DNA of 64,000 nucleotides from Bradyrhizobium erythrophlei (lineage in GTDB: Bacteria > Pseudomonadota > Alphaproteobacteria > Rhizobiales > Xanthobacteraceae), in contig NZ_LT670817.1 of NCBI RefSeq assembly GCF_900129425.1, positions 2,790,001 through 2,854,000 of the forward strand, in the 5' to 3' direction. Positions 34,900-43,782 of this stretch are shown piece after piece (within the stretch, counting starts at the first letter, position 1; every line of letters starts with the position of its first letter). The translations under genes were made by a program, and so were the position numbers. The notes under the pieces are model-generated. The model saw only the letters and a list, made by a program, of their open reading frames with translations. It was not told the origin of the DNA and made no database searches.

Positions 34900-36174
34900 G
34901 TGATCGACGCGCTGGTTGAGGCATCGATCTCCAACGGCTACGATCAGGAACACGGGCGCAGCGCTACGCTGGCCACCATCGCATCAGGTATGGGCGCTGC
35001 CGTCGCGCGGAAAATCGACAAGGCGGCGCCGGGGCCTGACCAGTCGGCGCAAAGCTCCCAATCATTCGAGGTGTTCTGGCACGGCATCGCCTACGACCGC
35101 GCCGCGCGCCCGTGGCTGGTCAAGACGCTGATCCCGGCGCAAGGCGCGGGCCTGTTATCCGGCCAATGGGGCACCGCCAAGACGTTCGTGGCGCTTGATC
35201 TCGCTGGCGCTGCAATGACGAAAGGGCTGTTCGCCGGGCGCGAGATCGACCGGCAGGGCGGCGTGCTGTTCATTGCAGCCGAAGGCGCGGGCGAGGTTTC
35301 GATTCGGCTTGAGGCCATGGCCAGCGGTTACCAGACCGCCGACACCGACGCGTTGCCATTCGCGTGGATCGAGGACACGCCGGATATCAAGAACGATGCG
35401 AGCTACAGGACACTGACCGAGATCGCCGTCAGCGTTGGAGTACAGATCAGGGAGAAGTTCAGCGTCGATCTCGTCCTGATTATCGTCGATACCATGTCGG
35501 CGGCGGCAAACTGGAAAGATCACAACGACGCCGCCGAGGGCCAGCTTGTCATGAACCGGCTCAATGAACTAGGGCGCGCCACTGGCGCGTTCGTGCTGGC
35601 GGTCGATCACTTCGGCAAGGACGCTTCCACCGGCACGCGCGGCACCAGCGCCAAGGAAGCGTCGGCGGATGTCGTGCTGGCCACGCTGGCGGATCGCGAT
35701 CTCAACGGCACCTTGAGCAAGACCCGGATGGCCGTGCGCAAGTTGCGCGGCGGCAAGACCGGCGAGGAGTTTCCGTTCGACCTCAACGTCGTCCCGGCTG
35801 GCTTCGGCGAAACCACCTGCACCATCGGCTGGCGAGCTGTACAGGAAGCCAGCGACAGCGGCGCGACCAGTGAGAAGGTCCGCTGGCCAAAGGCGCTGAG
35901 GGTGTTCCGCACCTCTATGCAGGCCATGGTCGTCGAACATGGCAAGTCGATCACGCCATACGGCGGTGAGGGGCCGACCGTGATGGCCGTGGCGCTCGAT
36001 GTCGTCCGAACCGAGTTCATCAAGGCGTACCCGGTCGGCGACGGCGACGCGCGCGAACAGAAAGCGGCCAAGCGGACTGCCTTCAACCGAGCGATCAAAG
36101 ACGCGCGTGCGATGGAACTGATCATCTCCCGCGAGATCGTCGGCGTCGATCTGCTCTGGTTTGCCAAGGAATGA
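34900..36174 (+). CDS. RepA-like AAA ATPase (AAA_25), probable N-terminal truncation
   Basis: 424 residues from a GTG at 34900. Walker A is LLSGQWGTAKTF (residues 85-96), Walker B is LVLIIVDTM (near 190), and a histidine motif FVLAVDHFGKD follows, as in RecA-fold hexameric RepA/D5-type helicases. Upstream codons stay open back to a stop at 34792 and read LNNAALSLGRFVKSGELAEA, a linker seen in primase-helicase fusions, so an N-terminal primase domain may have been lost. It probably acts in phage or plasmid replication. The iteron-like array at 36187 lies just after its stop. Confidence 0.8.
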   Translation: MIDALVEASISNGYDQEHGRSATLATIASGMGAAVARKIDKAAPGPDQSAQSSQSFEVFWHGIAYDRAARPWLVKTLIPAQGAGLLSGQWGTAKTFVALDLAGAAMTKGLFAGREIDRQGGVLFIAAEGAGEVSIRLEAMASGYQTADTDALPFAWIEDTPDIKNDASYRTLTEIAVSVGVQIREKFSVDLVLIIVDTMSAAANWKDHNDAAEGQLVMNRLNELGRATGAFVLAVDHFGKDASTGTRGTSAKEASADVVLATLADRDLNGTLSKTRMAVRKLRGGKTGEEFPFDLNVVPAGFGETTCTIGWRAVQEASDSGATSEKVRWPKALRVFRTSMQAMVVEHGKSITPYGGEGPTVMAVALDVVRTEFIKAYPVGDGDAREQKAAKRTAFNRAIKDARAMELIISREIVGVDLLWFAKE

Positions 36175-36186
36175 GGCCGCGAACGG

Positions 36187-36291
36187 TGCGAACTATTCGA
36201 ACTATAATTCGCACAATTCGCACCTCAAGTGCGAACGATGCGAACGGGGGTGTAGAATACACCCGTTCGTTCGCACTTAGAGGCGTTCGCA
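36187..36291. repeat. TGCGAA iteron-like array
   Basis: Seven copies of TGCGAA or its complement TTCGCA start at 36187, 36208, 36217, 36230, 36239, 36270 and 36286. Two pairs are direct repeats nine bases apart. An inverted GGGTGTAGAATACACCC lies at 36249-36264 in their middle. This looks like a replication origin or an operator array next to the RepA-like gene. Confidence 0.65.
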
Positions 36292-36503
36292 TGGCCAGCA
36301 TGATCTCAGGGCAAATAGTTCATACCACCATCGGGACAGATTGGCAGCCTTAACAGATACCCTCATTTGGCAGGGTCCTAGGAAGGCCCCCCGGCAATCG
36401 AGGGTAGCGCCCGCCCGTGTTGGATCGGCTGGGTACGAAAATTTTCAAGGGCAATAAGAGGACGTTTCTTCCAACGCATCAACAAGCACAGGGATTTTCT
36501 AGA

Positions 36504-37031
36504 ATGAGTACCGCAGTCCAAGCCGCCGAACACGTTTTCATCTCTATCTCGCGATTCCGCGATCTGGTCGCCATCGGCACCATCACGCGGGCGTCACCAA
36601 ACGGCTACAAGCTCGCAAGGGTCCGCGAGGAATATTGCAAAAACGCACAAGCGGTAATGCAGGGGCGAGAAGCGGATGGCCCTGGCGGCCTGACGGAACA
36701 GCGCACGAGAATAGCTGCTGCGACCGCCCTCAAACTCGAAGCCGCGAATAAACTCGCGAGTGGTGAGACGGTCCCGATCACGAGTGCAACGGTCATCTAT
36801 GGCGCGATTACATCGACGATCAAGGAGACCCTGCTGGGGCTGGCTGGAAAGATCGCCGACGGTCTGAGGCCGCACACGTCAAAGGATCGTTCTGAAATCT
36901 GGTCAATTGTGGATCGGGAGGTTCGTCAAACTCTGACGGTCCTGGGGTTGCCTCAAACATACGTGGACGCGCTCGTTAAAACGCAGGTGCCACCGGCATC
37001 GCCAATCCAACCGGATGAGGAAGTGTCATGA
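36504..37031 (+). CDS. Phage terminase small subunit (Nu1-like)
   Basis: 175 residues from the ATG at 36504. An N-terminal winged-HTH-like part (AEHVFISISRFRDLVAIGTI) precedes the helical LTEQRTRIAAATALKLEAAN and SATVIYGAITSTIKETLLGL, the plan of lambda Nu1 proteins. It would bind the cos site and recruit the large subunit, which is absent from the window. It overlaps the next gene by ATGA. Its presence without a large terminase fits a satellite or a decayed prophage. Confidence 0.75.
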   Translation: MSTAVQAAEHVFISISRFRDLVAIGTITRASPNGYKLARVREEYCKNAQAVMQGREADGPGGLTEQRTRIAAATALKLEAANKLASGETVPITSATVIYGAITSTIKETLLGLAGKIADGLRPHTSKDRSEIWSIVDREVRQTLTVLGLPQTYVDALVKTQVPPASPIQPDEEVS

Positions 37032-37414
37032 CGGCGGAGATACAAATCGATGCCGTCGATCCACCGCTCACATCGGCACCCGTCGAATTTCCGCCCGACA
37101 CGTCGCCCGATCTCTCCGTGCCGGTGGTCACCGAGTCGGTGATAATCGCCGAAATGCGTGAGACCATCGAGCGGCTAAAGGCAAAGGTCGCCCGGTACGA
37201 GGACCCGTTGGCCGAGCGGTTTGAACGTCTAAAAAACGCCGTGTTGGACTCAGGCGTCGCGCGCCAGACGCTGATGAATTGGGTGCGTGATAAGCTGGTA
37301 AACCATTATTACGACGGCCCTGATGAGGACCACCTCACGCTTTGGATCGACGTAATCCACGCCCGAGCTTTGCGTTTCGCCTTTGCTCCGACCATGGGCC
37401 GAAATGGGCCGTGA
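37028..37414 (+). CDS. Protein of unknown function with HTH-like core
   Basis: 128 residues. The N-terminus is a Pro/Val-rich linker. A coiled part follows (ETIERLKAKVARYEDPLAER), then FERLKNAVLDSGVARQTLMN with WVRDKLVNHYYD, which reads like an excisionase-type helix-turn-helix. It is coupled to the terminase gene by ATGA. In phages this position often holds a head-to-tail or packaging accessory; that remains inference. Confidence 0.55.
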   Translation: MTAEIQIDAVDPPLTSAPVEFPPDTSPDLSVPVVTESVIIAEMRETIERLKAKVARYEDPLAERFERLKNAVLDSGVARQTLMNWVRDKLVNHYYDGPDEDHLTLWIDVIHARALRFAFAPTMGRNGP

Positions 37415-37469
37415 GTTTGAAGCAATCCCGCCTCACCGATGTTACATCACAATAACAGGAGACAGACAT

Positions 37470-38221
37470 ATGGCACTTTTCCGCTCAAACGATCCCGTCG
37501 CTCAGGCCGAGGCCGAGCGCGGCAAGTTGGTGCAACTGGCAACCGACGCTGAAAACACTTTCACCGCTGCCACCGACAAATCAAATACCTTGGCGCTCGA
37601 CGGTGCCGACGATACTGTGATGAAAATTGCCGCGCTCGCTGTGCCGGCGACATCCAGCGCGATCTCGATTCGGTTTTGAAGCGCCTCGCAGCATTCGCCG
37701 AGTGGGCGCAGCCGTTTGTACCGGAAGCGGAAGGCGTGCTGAATTACACCATCGCCAGTCGATCACAGATTCCCGAGGCGCTCACGCTACTCCAAAAACT
37801 TATTGGCTATCATGCGCAATCTGTGATGGCTGGCACCGCACCGCCATCGTTGAAACGGGTGGCAGCTCCGTTCGTGGAACCGGTCAAAACGGTGCCAGTC
37901 CTCACCACCGTTTTCGCGATCAAGTCGATCAAGTGGACTGTTGACGGCAACGCGAGGATCACGCAACGCTTTAAAGATGTCCAAATGCCGCCGGCATTCG
38001 CAAAGGCCGCACTCGATAACAATGTAGCCGTGAGGCTCGACGATCCCCGCTGTAAGGATCGTAATTCGGTCGGCGGAAATCCTGAGCCGCTTCACGCTTT
38101 CGATTTGAACCAAGCGATGAGCGACAAGAGCGCGGGGCCACGGTTGGTTGAACCTATCCGTGCATCAACTCCGCAATTTGTTGAAACCATCGGACCACCC
38201 AAGAGAGTGAGCATGTCATGA
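37470..38221 (+). pseudogene. Frameshifted phage-type structural gene
   Basis: It starts MALFRSNDPVAQAEAERGKL at 37470 with AGGAGACAGACAT before it. The first frame stops at 37679, while coding quality moves to another frame near 37630, where DIQRDLDSVLKRLAAFAEWA continues to the stop at 38221. A single-base change at about 37640 explains it. No slippery heptamer is seen, so programmed shifting is unlikely. The product family is not recognised. Its end overlaps the next start by ATGA. Confidence 0.6.
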
Positions 38222-38461
38222 CAGCAATCATTGGCCCGCGTGGCTGGCGACAGGATCAAGTGCTTCACCGGTTTGACAGCTCGACCGCGCTCACACCACT
38301 CTCACACGATGCGACGGCTCGATCTGTTGACACCGTCTTGAGCGTTGGCAGTCCCGTTCAACGAGTTTACGGCGTCGAGAGATTACGTATCACGCCGGAA
38401 AGCGTCGATCTCAACCGCGTTCGGAATGGATCGGCACCACTGCTCGATTCTCATCAAGGTA
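38218..38461 (+). pseudogene. 5' fragment of phage prohead protease (S78 type)
   Basis: The frame begins MTAIIGPRGWRQDQVLHRF and reaches LRITPESVDLNRVRNGSAPL followed by LDSHQG, the conserved early part of HK97-type prohead proteases. After that the sequence no longer fits and stops at 38529. The catalytic His/Ser part is gone. The fragment is joined to a peptidase-like gene in another frame. Confidence 0.6.
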
Positions 38462-39120
38462 CTTCGATCAAAACGTCTTGCCGCGCACGAAATCGGCCAC
38501 GCGCTGGTCACGCGCGCACTGGGCGATAGCTGCTGGTCGGTGAGCATTATCCCCGCCGAAGGTTATGAGGGCCGCTGCGTTCGATCAGGTCCGCCGTCCG
38601 ATCTCACGTTGAGCGAAAACGGTATGGACAAGACGGAGGAAATTTTGACGGTTTGCGAACGTCTCGAAAGGCTCACACCAGAACTCGGATCAGCCCGCAG
38701 CGAATCCAGCGAATATTATATTCGGTCGCAAAACAACGTCATCGCGCTTGTCGCGGGCGAATGCGCGGAAACACTCCTGCACCCTGATCTGCCATCGCTC
38801 GGCGCAAATCATGACCACACCGAGGCCGACGGCATTTGCCCGTGTTGCCCTTGCTGCGCAACCTGCTGTCAAAGCACTGGTCGAATATTGCCGGGCCGAA
38901 GCAACGGCGATCCTGACGGCAAACCGCGACATGGTCGAGGCGCTGGTGAACTCTTTACGACCACACCGACCCGCGAACCCCCGTCAGACCGGCTTTGCAG
39001 CGGCCTTAACGCGCATCCAACTAGTCGGTGGTTTCGAGTGCGCTGACATAGCTTCGGCCGTGATCGGCCATTGCCAAATGATACCGCAGGCATTTATGCT
39101 CGCGGTGATTGAGGTTGAAA
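38462..39120 (+). pseudogene. Frameshifted M41-like zinc peptidase
   Basis: In the first frame, KRLAAHEIGHALVTRALGDS carries the HExxH zinc motif, then IALVAGECAETLLHPDLPSL and NHDHTEAD. Coding quality then shifts frame at about 38830 to AFARVALAAQPAVKALVEYC and EATAILTANRDMVEALVNSL. The order matches FtsH/M41-like peptidases that lack an AAA domain. The break makes it non-functional unless it is a sequencing error. Compare the tail-only fragment at 2884. Confidence 0.55.
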
Positions 39121-39122
39121 GC

Positions 39123-39539
39123 ATGAGTGATTTAGACGATATTAAGTTGCAGGAGGAGAATGCGCTTTCGTTGCGGGTGCGCACCCTATGTCAGCTTTAT
39201 GGGGGAAGTGCCGAAAATGTTGGTTCGGGCGAGTTCGCTGCGGACGAAGAAATGGGTCAATACGAGGTAACGCGGTATGAAAAGGGCCGCAAGGAGGCAC
39301 TGGCGATAGCCATAAAGCTGACAGACGAATTCTATCGGGATGCTGCTCTACACGCAGCTCTCGACTATTGCATGAAGGCAAAGGACCTGCAATTTGCGAC
39401 CATCATTGCCAAAGCAATTACAGTGGACATGATTCAAGAGCAGATTGTCGAAGAACATGGAGAGTATTTTGTATTGAACGAACGAGACGGACGGCTACAC
39501 CCCACCGCTGCCGCCGCGTTGGGACCTCTCCTAAAATAG
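39123..39539 (+). CDS. Protein of unknown function, 138 residues
   Basis: It starts at an ATG in frame with the end of the peptidase wreck, with GAGG about ten bases before it. Acidic and helical: MSDLDDIKLQEENALSLRVR, then ALHAALDYCMKAKDLQFATI. The protein ends LHPTAAAALGPLLK. It may be an independent gene or the 3' part of a longer fused frame. No family is recognised. Confidence 0.5.
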   Translation: MSDLDDIKLQEENALSLRVRTLCQLYGGSAENVGSGEFAADEEMGQYEVTRYEKGRKEALAIAIKLTDEFYRDAALHAALDYCMKAKDLQFATIIAKAITVDMIQEQIVEEHGEYFVLNERDGRLHPTAAAALGPLLK

Positions 39540-39740
39540 CAAAATGCACGCCCATTGCTGAACGTGCATCTACTACAGGGCTTTGAAAACTACGCTGCTG
39601 CGACAACCTTCTTCGTAGAGTCGTCGGTTATCCGCCGCCAACCGGACACGTCTTGGCGCACATTCATACCTAGCGTTTTCTAACAGATTGCGCCGAGTTG
39701 ATTTGCGGTCGGCCTGACCAAGTTAGTGAGACTGTCGTCA

Positions 39741-40274
39741 TCAGACATCTTTGATCCGCCATTTGCCATGATATTGGTGGGGACCTCGCCAGCCTTTTGT
39801 CAGCAGTCGTTGCATCCGAGAAAAATATGCATTGATTAGTCGGACGTATCCGTCCCACAAGCCGGGAGACAAAATCTCCTCATCGAACGACGTGTGGACG
39901 GACAAGCCGCAAGGGTACCTTGCCCAAGATTCAATGCCGTCTTCGAATTTTTTCAGAACCCAGATATATTTTGTCTTATAAGGGATCAGCGAAGCTTTTT
40001 CTTGCAAGGCGGTCAACGAATGGGATTTGAGGTCTTTCGCAAGTGCACCGTTCGAGACCCATTGCGGGTTCTCAAAAACGAGAAATGATTTGATCGCATT
40101 TTCCAGTGCAAAGCCTCCGATGAGGAAAATCGACTTGTTGGTGCCGTCCCACGTTTTACTTACGCCATGCCTATCTAGGCGAGAGTAAGTAAGCCTTCCA
40201 CGGCGGCCGTATAGATGCTGGGCCTGTTCGTGCAGATTGTCTGCTGTAACGAGCCACGAATAGGGGTTCGCCAT
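39741..40274 (-). CDS. HEPN-like helical protein
   Basis: 177 residues from the ATG at 40274 (MANPYSWLVTADNLHEQAQH). All-helical look, with SIFLIGGFALENAIKSFLVF in the middle and DLKSHSLTALQEKASL after it, as in HEPN-fold proteins of toxin, abortive-infection and nucleotide-binding families. The strict RNase motif RxxxxxH is not obvious. It is divergent from an HNH-like gene 85 bases away and may form a two-gene module with it. Confidence 0.45.
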   Translation of the reverse strand: MANPYSWLVTADNLHEQAQHLYGRRGRLTYSRLDRHGVSKTWDGTNKSIFLIGGFALENAIKSFLVFENPQWVSNGALAKDLKSHSLTALQEKASLIPYKTKYIWVLKKFEDGIESWARYPCGLSVHTSFDEEILSPGLWDGYVRLINAYFSRMQRLLTKGWRGPHQYHGKWRIKDV

Positions 40275-40359
40275 ATCGACAAATTTTGTATTAACGTCGT
40301 CCACTCGACCGTCTCCTCTAGACAACCAATCACGCAAATAGAACAGGCGGAACGCCCTG

Positions 40360-41418
40360 ATGTGGAAAAAGATAGATGATGGCTCGATAATCGATCCGAG
40401 CGGTAAAATCATTTACTTTAGTACCGAACGTTTTGTGGATGATATTTGCTTAGGCGACTGTTGCTTCGTCTGCGGGGCAAAGCCGGGCGAGAAGGAATTT
40501 AACAACGAGCATATTTTGCCGCAATGGCTACTTCGTCGCTATGATCTATTTGCCCAAACGATCACTCTCCCGAACGGCGAAAACGTTCGGTACGACCGAT
40601 ATACGATCCCTTGCTGCTCTGACTGCAACTCGTTTATGGGGACGCACATCGAGAATCCGGTGAGCGAGGTCGTGCAGGGCGGAGCCGAGGCGATCACCGA
40701 CTTCATTACGAAGGGCGGCGGGCTAACAATATTCGTCTGGATGGCGCTTATTTTTTTAAAGACGCATCTGAAAGATCGCCTGCTTAGGGTTCATCTGGAT
40801 GCTCGCAAGGGGGATGACCTGATCGCCGATAGGTACGACTGGGAGATGCTGCACCACATTCATTGCTTAGTGCGCGCTCCATACGTTGGATGTTCGGTGG
40901 AGATTGAAGCTATCGGATCAGTGTTGGCTGTTCCGGTGCGTGCTCAGGCGTCACCCGATATGCGCTTCGATTTTGGCGACCTATATTTAGCGCAAACAAT
41001 GATGATACGACTTGGTGAGACCGCCATTGTAGCCGTGTTCAACGACTCCGGCGGAGCAATGAGCTATCTTTTTAAAAACCTTTTGGAGAAGATCACGGCG
41101 CCGCTGTCGGAGGTGCAATTGCGCGAAATCATGGTTGAATTCGCCTATCTAAATCTGCGCCTGACGGAACGGCCCACGTTCCACACCGAGTGCGATGGTT
41201 TGAGGGAGACTTGTCGGATCATTGGGCGCAGGCCAAAGCTCGGCCTATTAGATTTGGACAGAAGCGTTCGGGGTAAATTGATGTCCTCTGCGCTTGGGCA
41301 CGTGCTGCCGCTTGTTAGCGTAGAGGGGCTGACGCCCGAGGAGGTATTGTCGAGCATTCAAGCCGGGAATTTCACATTTCTCTTCGACAATGATGGCGTG
41401 TTCGCTGCGGCTAAGTAA
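40360..41418 (+). CDS. HNH-like nuclease protein
   Basis: 352 residues. Near the N-terminus: CCFVCGAKPGEKEFNNEHIL then PQWLLRRY, and IPCCSDCNSFMGTHIENPV about 40 residues on. The CxxC, EHILP, CxxCN layout is that of HNH nucleases, with zinc held by four cysteines. The C-terminal 230 residues are unlike any domain I know and include a hydrophobic stretch (LTIFVWMALIFL). GC content is visibly lower than in neighbours, a sign of transfer. A defence or phage role is possible. Divergent from the HEPN-like gene. Confidence 0.6.
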   Translation: MWKKIDDGSIIDPSGKIIYFSTERFVDDICLGDCCFVCGAKPGEKEFNNEHILPQWLLRRYDLFAQTITLPNGENVRYDRYTIPCCSDCNSFMGTHIENPVSEVVQGGAEAITDFITKGGGLTIFVWMALIFLKTHLKDRLLRVHLDARKGDDLIADRYDWEMLHHIHCLVRAPYVGCSVEIEAIGSVLAVPVRAQASPDMRFDFGDLYLAQTMMIRLGETAIVAVFNDSGGAMSYLFKNLLEKITAPLSEVQLREIMVEFAYLNLRLTERPTFHTECDGLRETCRIIGRRPKLGLLDLDRSVRGKLMSSALGHVLPLVSVEGLTPEEVLSSIQAGNFTFLFDNDGVFAAAK

Positions 41419-41607
41419 GGCGGGCGAGGCTGGCGCGTGCGAACCAACGCCACTGAAAAGTTCTTCGCATAGGCACACCGCATTCTTGGATCGAGCTTGC
41501 ATCCCGACCTCTATTATCCCCTATTGTCTCACAGGTTGAAATCCGTGCAATATGCGCGTTCGTTTGGGGAATCAACCAGTAGTTAAGGGACGTGAGAAGC
41601 CAAGACC

Positions 41608-42060
41608 ATGGCAAGGAAAACCACACTGAGCGTTATCAGCAACGGCAAAAAGAAACCGAACGACGGCCTCAAAAATCCACGGTCGAGCGGCAAGTACGAC
41701 ATTGAACTCGGCAAGCGCATTCGGCTGCGCCGGGTCGAGATTGATATCTCGCAATCGGGGCTTGCCGACAAGCTCGGCGTCACCTTCCAACAGGTGCAGA
41801 AATACGAGAAAGGCGTCAACCGGGTTGGCGCTTCTCGCTTGCAGCAGATCGCCACGGCGCTCGATGTCCCTGTGACGTTTTTCTTTGACGATGACGGTCT
41901 GGGAAAACGCGCAAGCGATGGCAAGCGCGAGGTCGAGAGCTTGCTGTTTGTGGACAGCGCTTTCAGCCTGCGGCTATTGCGGGCCTATGCCTCGATGAAA
42001 AACCAAACAGTGCAACGCCAGTTTGTGTCGCTGATAGAAAGCATCGCAGCCAAAGAATGA
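41608..42060 (+). CDS. XRE-family transcription regulator
   Basis: 150 residues. The HTH is at about 33-88: GKRIRLRRVEIDISQSGLAD, KLGVTFQQVQKYEKGVNRVG, then ASRLQQIATALDVPVTFFF. This short regulator type with a C-terminal helical tail (SLLFVDSAFSLRLLRAYASM) is common in Rhizobiales. The N-terminal 30 residues are basic and disordered. It may control the island genes on either side. Confidence 0.88.
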   Translation: MARKTTLSVISNGKKKPNDGLKNPRSSGKYDIELGKRIRLRRVEIDISQSGLADKLGVTFQQVQKYEKGVNRVGASRLQQIATALDVPVTFFFDDDGLGKRASDGKREVESLLFVDSAFSLRLLRAYASMKNQTVQRQFVSLIESIAAKE

Positions 42061-42087
42061 TTCCGCAGCTTGCCCCGGGGCCGGGAG

Positions 42088-42231
42088 TCAGCCCATCGCG
42101 GCCTGCCATCCTTCGGCATCGTGTTCGCCCTTGGGCAGTTTGGTGATGTAGAGCGCGGCGTCGCGGAGCGTGACCAGAGGCTTGCCCTTCGGCAGCTCTA
42201 TCGGATCGAAAAACTTTTGATCCCACGACAC
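42088..42231 (-). CDS. Small protein of unknown function, 47 residues
   Basis: GTG start at 42231, five bases after the previous gene ends. Sequence MSWDQKFFDPIELPKGKPLV and TLRDAALYITKLPKGEHDAE. I recall similar small proteins as common in Bradyrhizobium, often somewhat longer at the C-terminus, so this one may be shortened. It forms an operon with 42237-42440. Confidence 0.6.
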   Translation of the reverse strand: MSWDQKFFDPIELPKGKPLVTLRDAALYITKLPKGEHDAEGWQAAMG

Positions 42232-42236
42232 GGGTT

Positions 42237-42440
42237 CTAAATGTGCATCAGCTCGCGGGCAATTGCCGCCGCGCTCGCCGGAGTCAGCGGATCGGATTGG
42301 CTCTCAAACCTTTCTGAAACGCGGGCAACGATGTCATTCTCGGCGTCGCGGATCGCCGCCTCGATCACAGCAGCGTGACTTCGCAACGTCAGCTTTTGGA
42401 GCTGTGCAAAGAGCAGCTTGGCCCGTTCTTTTGGTGTCAT
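42237..42440 (-). CDS. Small helical protein, 67 residues
   Basis: MTPKERAKLLFAQLQKLTLR then SHAAVIEAAIRDAENDIVAR. Helical throughout and ending ASAAAIARELMHI. Function unknown. Upstream lies a frameshifted small gene on the same strand, downstream the 47-residue gene. Confidence 0.6.
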   Translation of the reverse strand: MTPKERAKLLFAQLQKLTLRSHAAVIEAAIRDAENDIVARVSERFESQSDPLTPASAAAIARELMHI

Positions 42441-42459
42441 GCCGTCCCCATGACCGGTT

Positions 42460-42734
42460 TCATTTTTCGAGAAAATCCCTTAGCCGCGCCAGCTCGATGA
42501 CGTGGTCCGCCGACAATATCGCGCTAACCAGATCAGACTGCGGCGCGGTGTGGATTTCGTACAAATGATGCTGGGATTCGGTTGCGACATAAACCGTTCG
42601 ATGCACTCGTCGAGAGTGCCGTCCATGATCATGTAGGGACGCGCGCCGAGGGCGGCGCTCACGCGCTCCTTGTTGACTGATGGCCATTTTCTGAGGGTTG
42701 CGGGGGCACTGAAATCAATTCGGGTATCGGACAT
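42460..42734 (-). pseudogene. Frameshifted small gene
   Basis: It starts MSDTRIDFSAPATLRKWPSV and keeps frame to ERFMSQP. It then continues in another frame as SQHHLYEIHTAPQSDLVSAI and LARLRDFLEK. One missing base near 42567 explains the break. Two forms are possible: real decay or a sequencing error. Function unknown. Confidence 0.6.
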
Positions 42735-43001
42735 GCTTAACCGGGTCACCTTTTCTTACATACGTCAATAGAAGCGCAGAACGTGGTGTTGGGCAAACGC
42801 TCGGCCGCAGCCAAGGTGGCGGCTTAGATCGCCGTGGCCGCCATCACCGTGGCAGCGGGATTTCGCGGCCATGGGCGGGGGGCGCTTAGGGTGATCTCGG
42901 TCCGAACGTCAAAGCGCCGGTTCGGAATCATTATTAACGGTTGCTCTATATCGTGCAGGTCGTCGCGGAACTCTTTCGCGTACCGCGACCATTGGTGATG
43001 C
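42735..43001. other. Gap without a gene
   Basis: About 270 bases between a minus-strand and a plus-strand gene. It should hold two divergent promoters. No site could be named. Confidence 0.3.
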
Positions 43002-43196
43002 ATGCAAGCTATCGAGATTACCGATCCGATAGAGGCCAGACGTTGTCGCTACGCTCAATACCGGGGCCAGAAGGCGACTGTGATGTTGAAGGGATTGCCG
43101 GTGACGGGGATGGTCCGTTCGGTAATGGAAGTTAAGTCAAGCAAACCCACGCGCTGGACCGTCACGGTGGTGCCTAAGCAGGGCATCGCGGCGTAG
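43002..43196 (+). CDS. Small beta-rich protein, 64 residues
   Basis: MQAIEITDPIEARRCRYAQY then GQKATVMLKGLPVTGMVRSV and RWTVTVVPKQGIAA. The alternation suggests a small beta-barrel. I recall very similar small proteins in Bradyrhizobium islands. Function unknown. Confidence 0.6.
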   Translation: MQAIEITDPIEARRCRYAQYRGQKATVMLKGLPVTGMVRSVMEVKSSKPTRWTVTVVPKQGIAA

Positions 43197-43208
43197 CCAC
43201 CGCGAGTC

Positions 43209-43430
43209 TCATTGCGATACGCCGGACTCGTCGGCGTCATAGAACCGGATGCGCAGTGACCGGGTGTGCGCCTCGCAAACTCGACGGCCTTTGCGATCTG
43301 TGCCTGCTTCACGCGTGCATCGATACGGCGGCAAGTCACCATCGTATTGCGGCAAGGTCATTGCCTCGCACCTGCCGTTGAGCGTGTCGGCTAGGCCAGT
43401 GTCGGCGCTGATTTTGAATGGTGGTGTCAT
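43209..43430 (-). CDS. Small Cys-containing protein, 73 residues
   Basis: The ATG at 43430 gives MTPPFKISADTGLADTLNGR. Three cysteines follow: GRCEAMTLPQ, PYRCTREAGTDRKGRR and VCEAHTRSLRIRF, with a histidine, a possible small zinc-binding fold. The C-terminus is basic. Convergent with the preceding small gene. Confidence 0.55.
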   Translation of the reverse strand: MTPPFKISADTGLADTLNGRCEAMTLPQYDGDLPPYRCTREAGTDRKGRRVCEAHTRSLRIRFYDADESGVSQ

Positions 43431-43782
43431 GTAGGTTAGCGCTTTGGCGGGCTGAAGGTTCCCGGTCAAGGGCGTAGCCAGTGCGAATCGCCAGAAATGA
43501 CACCGCCAGCCGGTCGCCCATGGGCTGGCCCGAAGCCGGTGGCACATGTAGCCGGGTGGTGGGTCAGTTTGATTGTGGCAGAGTTCCGGGGTGGAAAACG
43601 GATGGCGAGGGAGCATAGCCTCGGCAAAAAGGCGGAACATTGTTCGCATTCTATGCCGCCAACCAATTCGTTAAGCATCGGCCCCAGTGCGCCACCAAGA
43701 CGGAATGGCGCGACGGGATTCCGCGCACAGGTTTGGAGTCTCGTCAAGAAAAGTGCATGCTTGATAAGCATGGGGCTGCAAA
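43431..43782. other. Gap without a confident gene
   Basis: About 350 bases. Both strands have open frames of 100 or so codons, but they lack start signals and read like shadows. One short repeat-like GCCGGTGGCACATGTAGCC was seen but no partner copy. Confidence 0.3.

Noticed and set aside
36350..36440. Possible cos site before the terminase gene
   Set aside because: The GC-rich stretch (CAGGGTCCTAGGAAGGCC) is suggestive, but no repeated binding sites for the small subunit were found.
37600..37680. Programmed frameshift in a phage structural gene
   Set aside because: No X-XXY-YYZ slippery heptamer in the zero frame near the break; a plain one-base change fits better.
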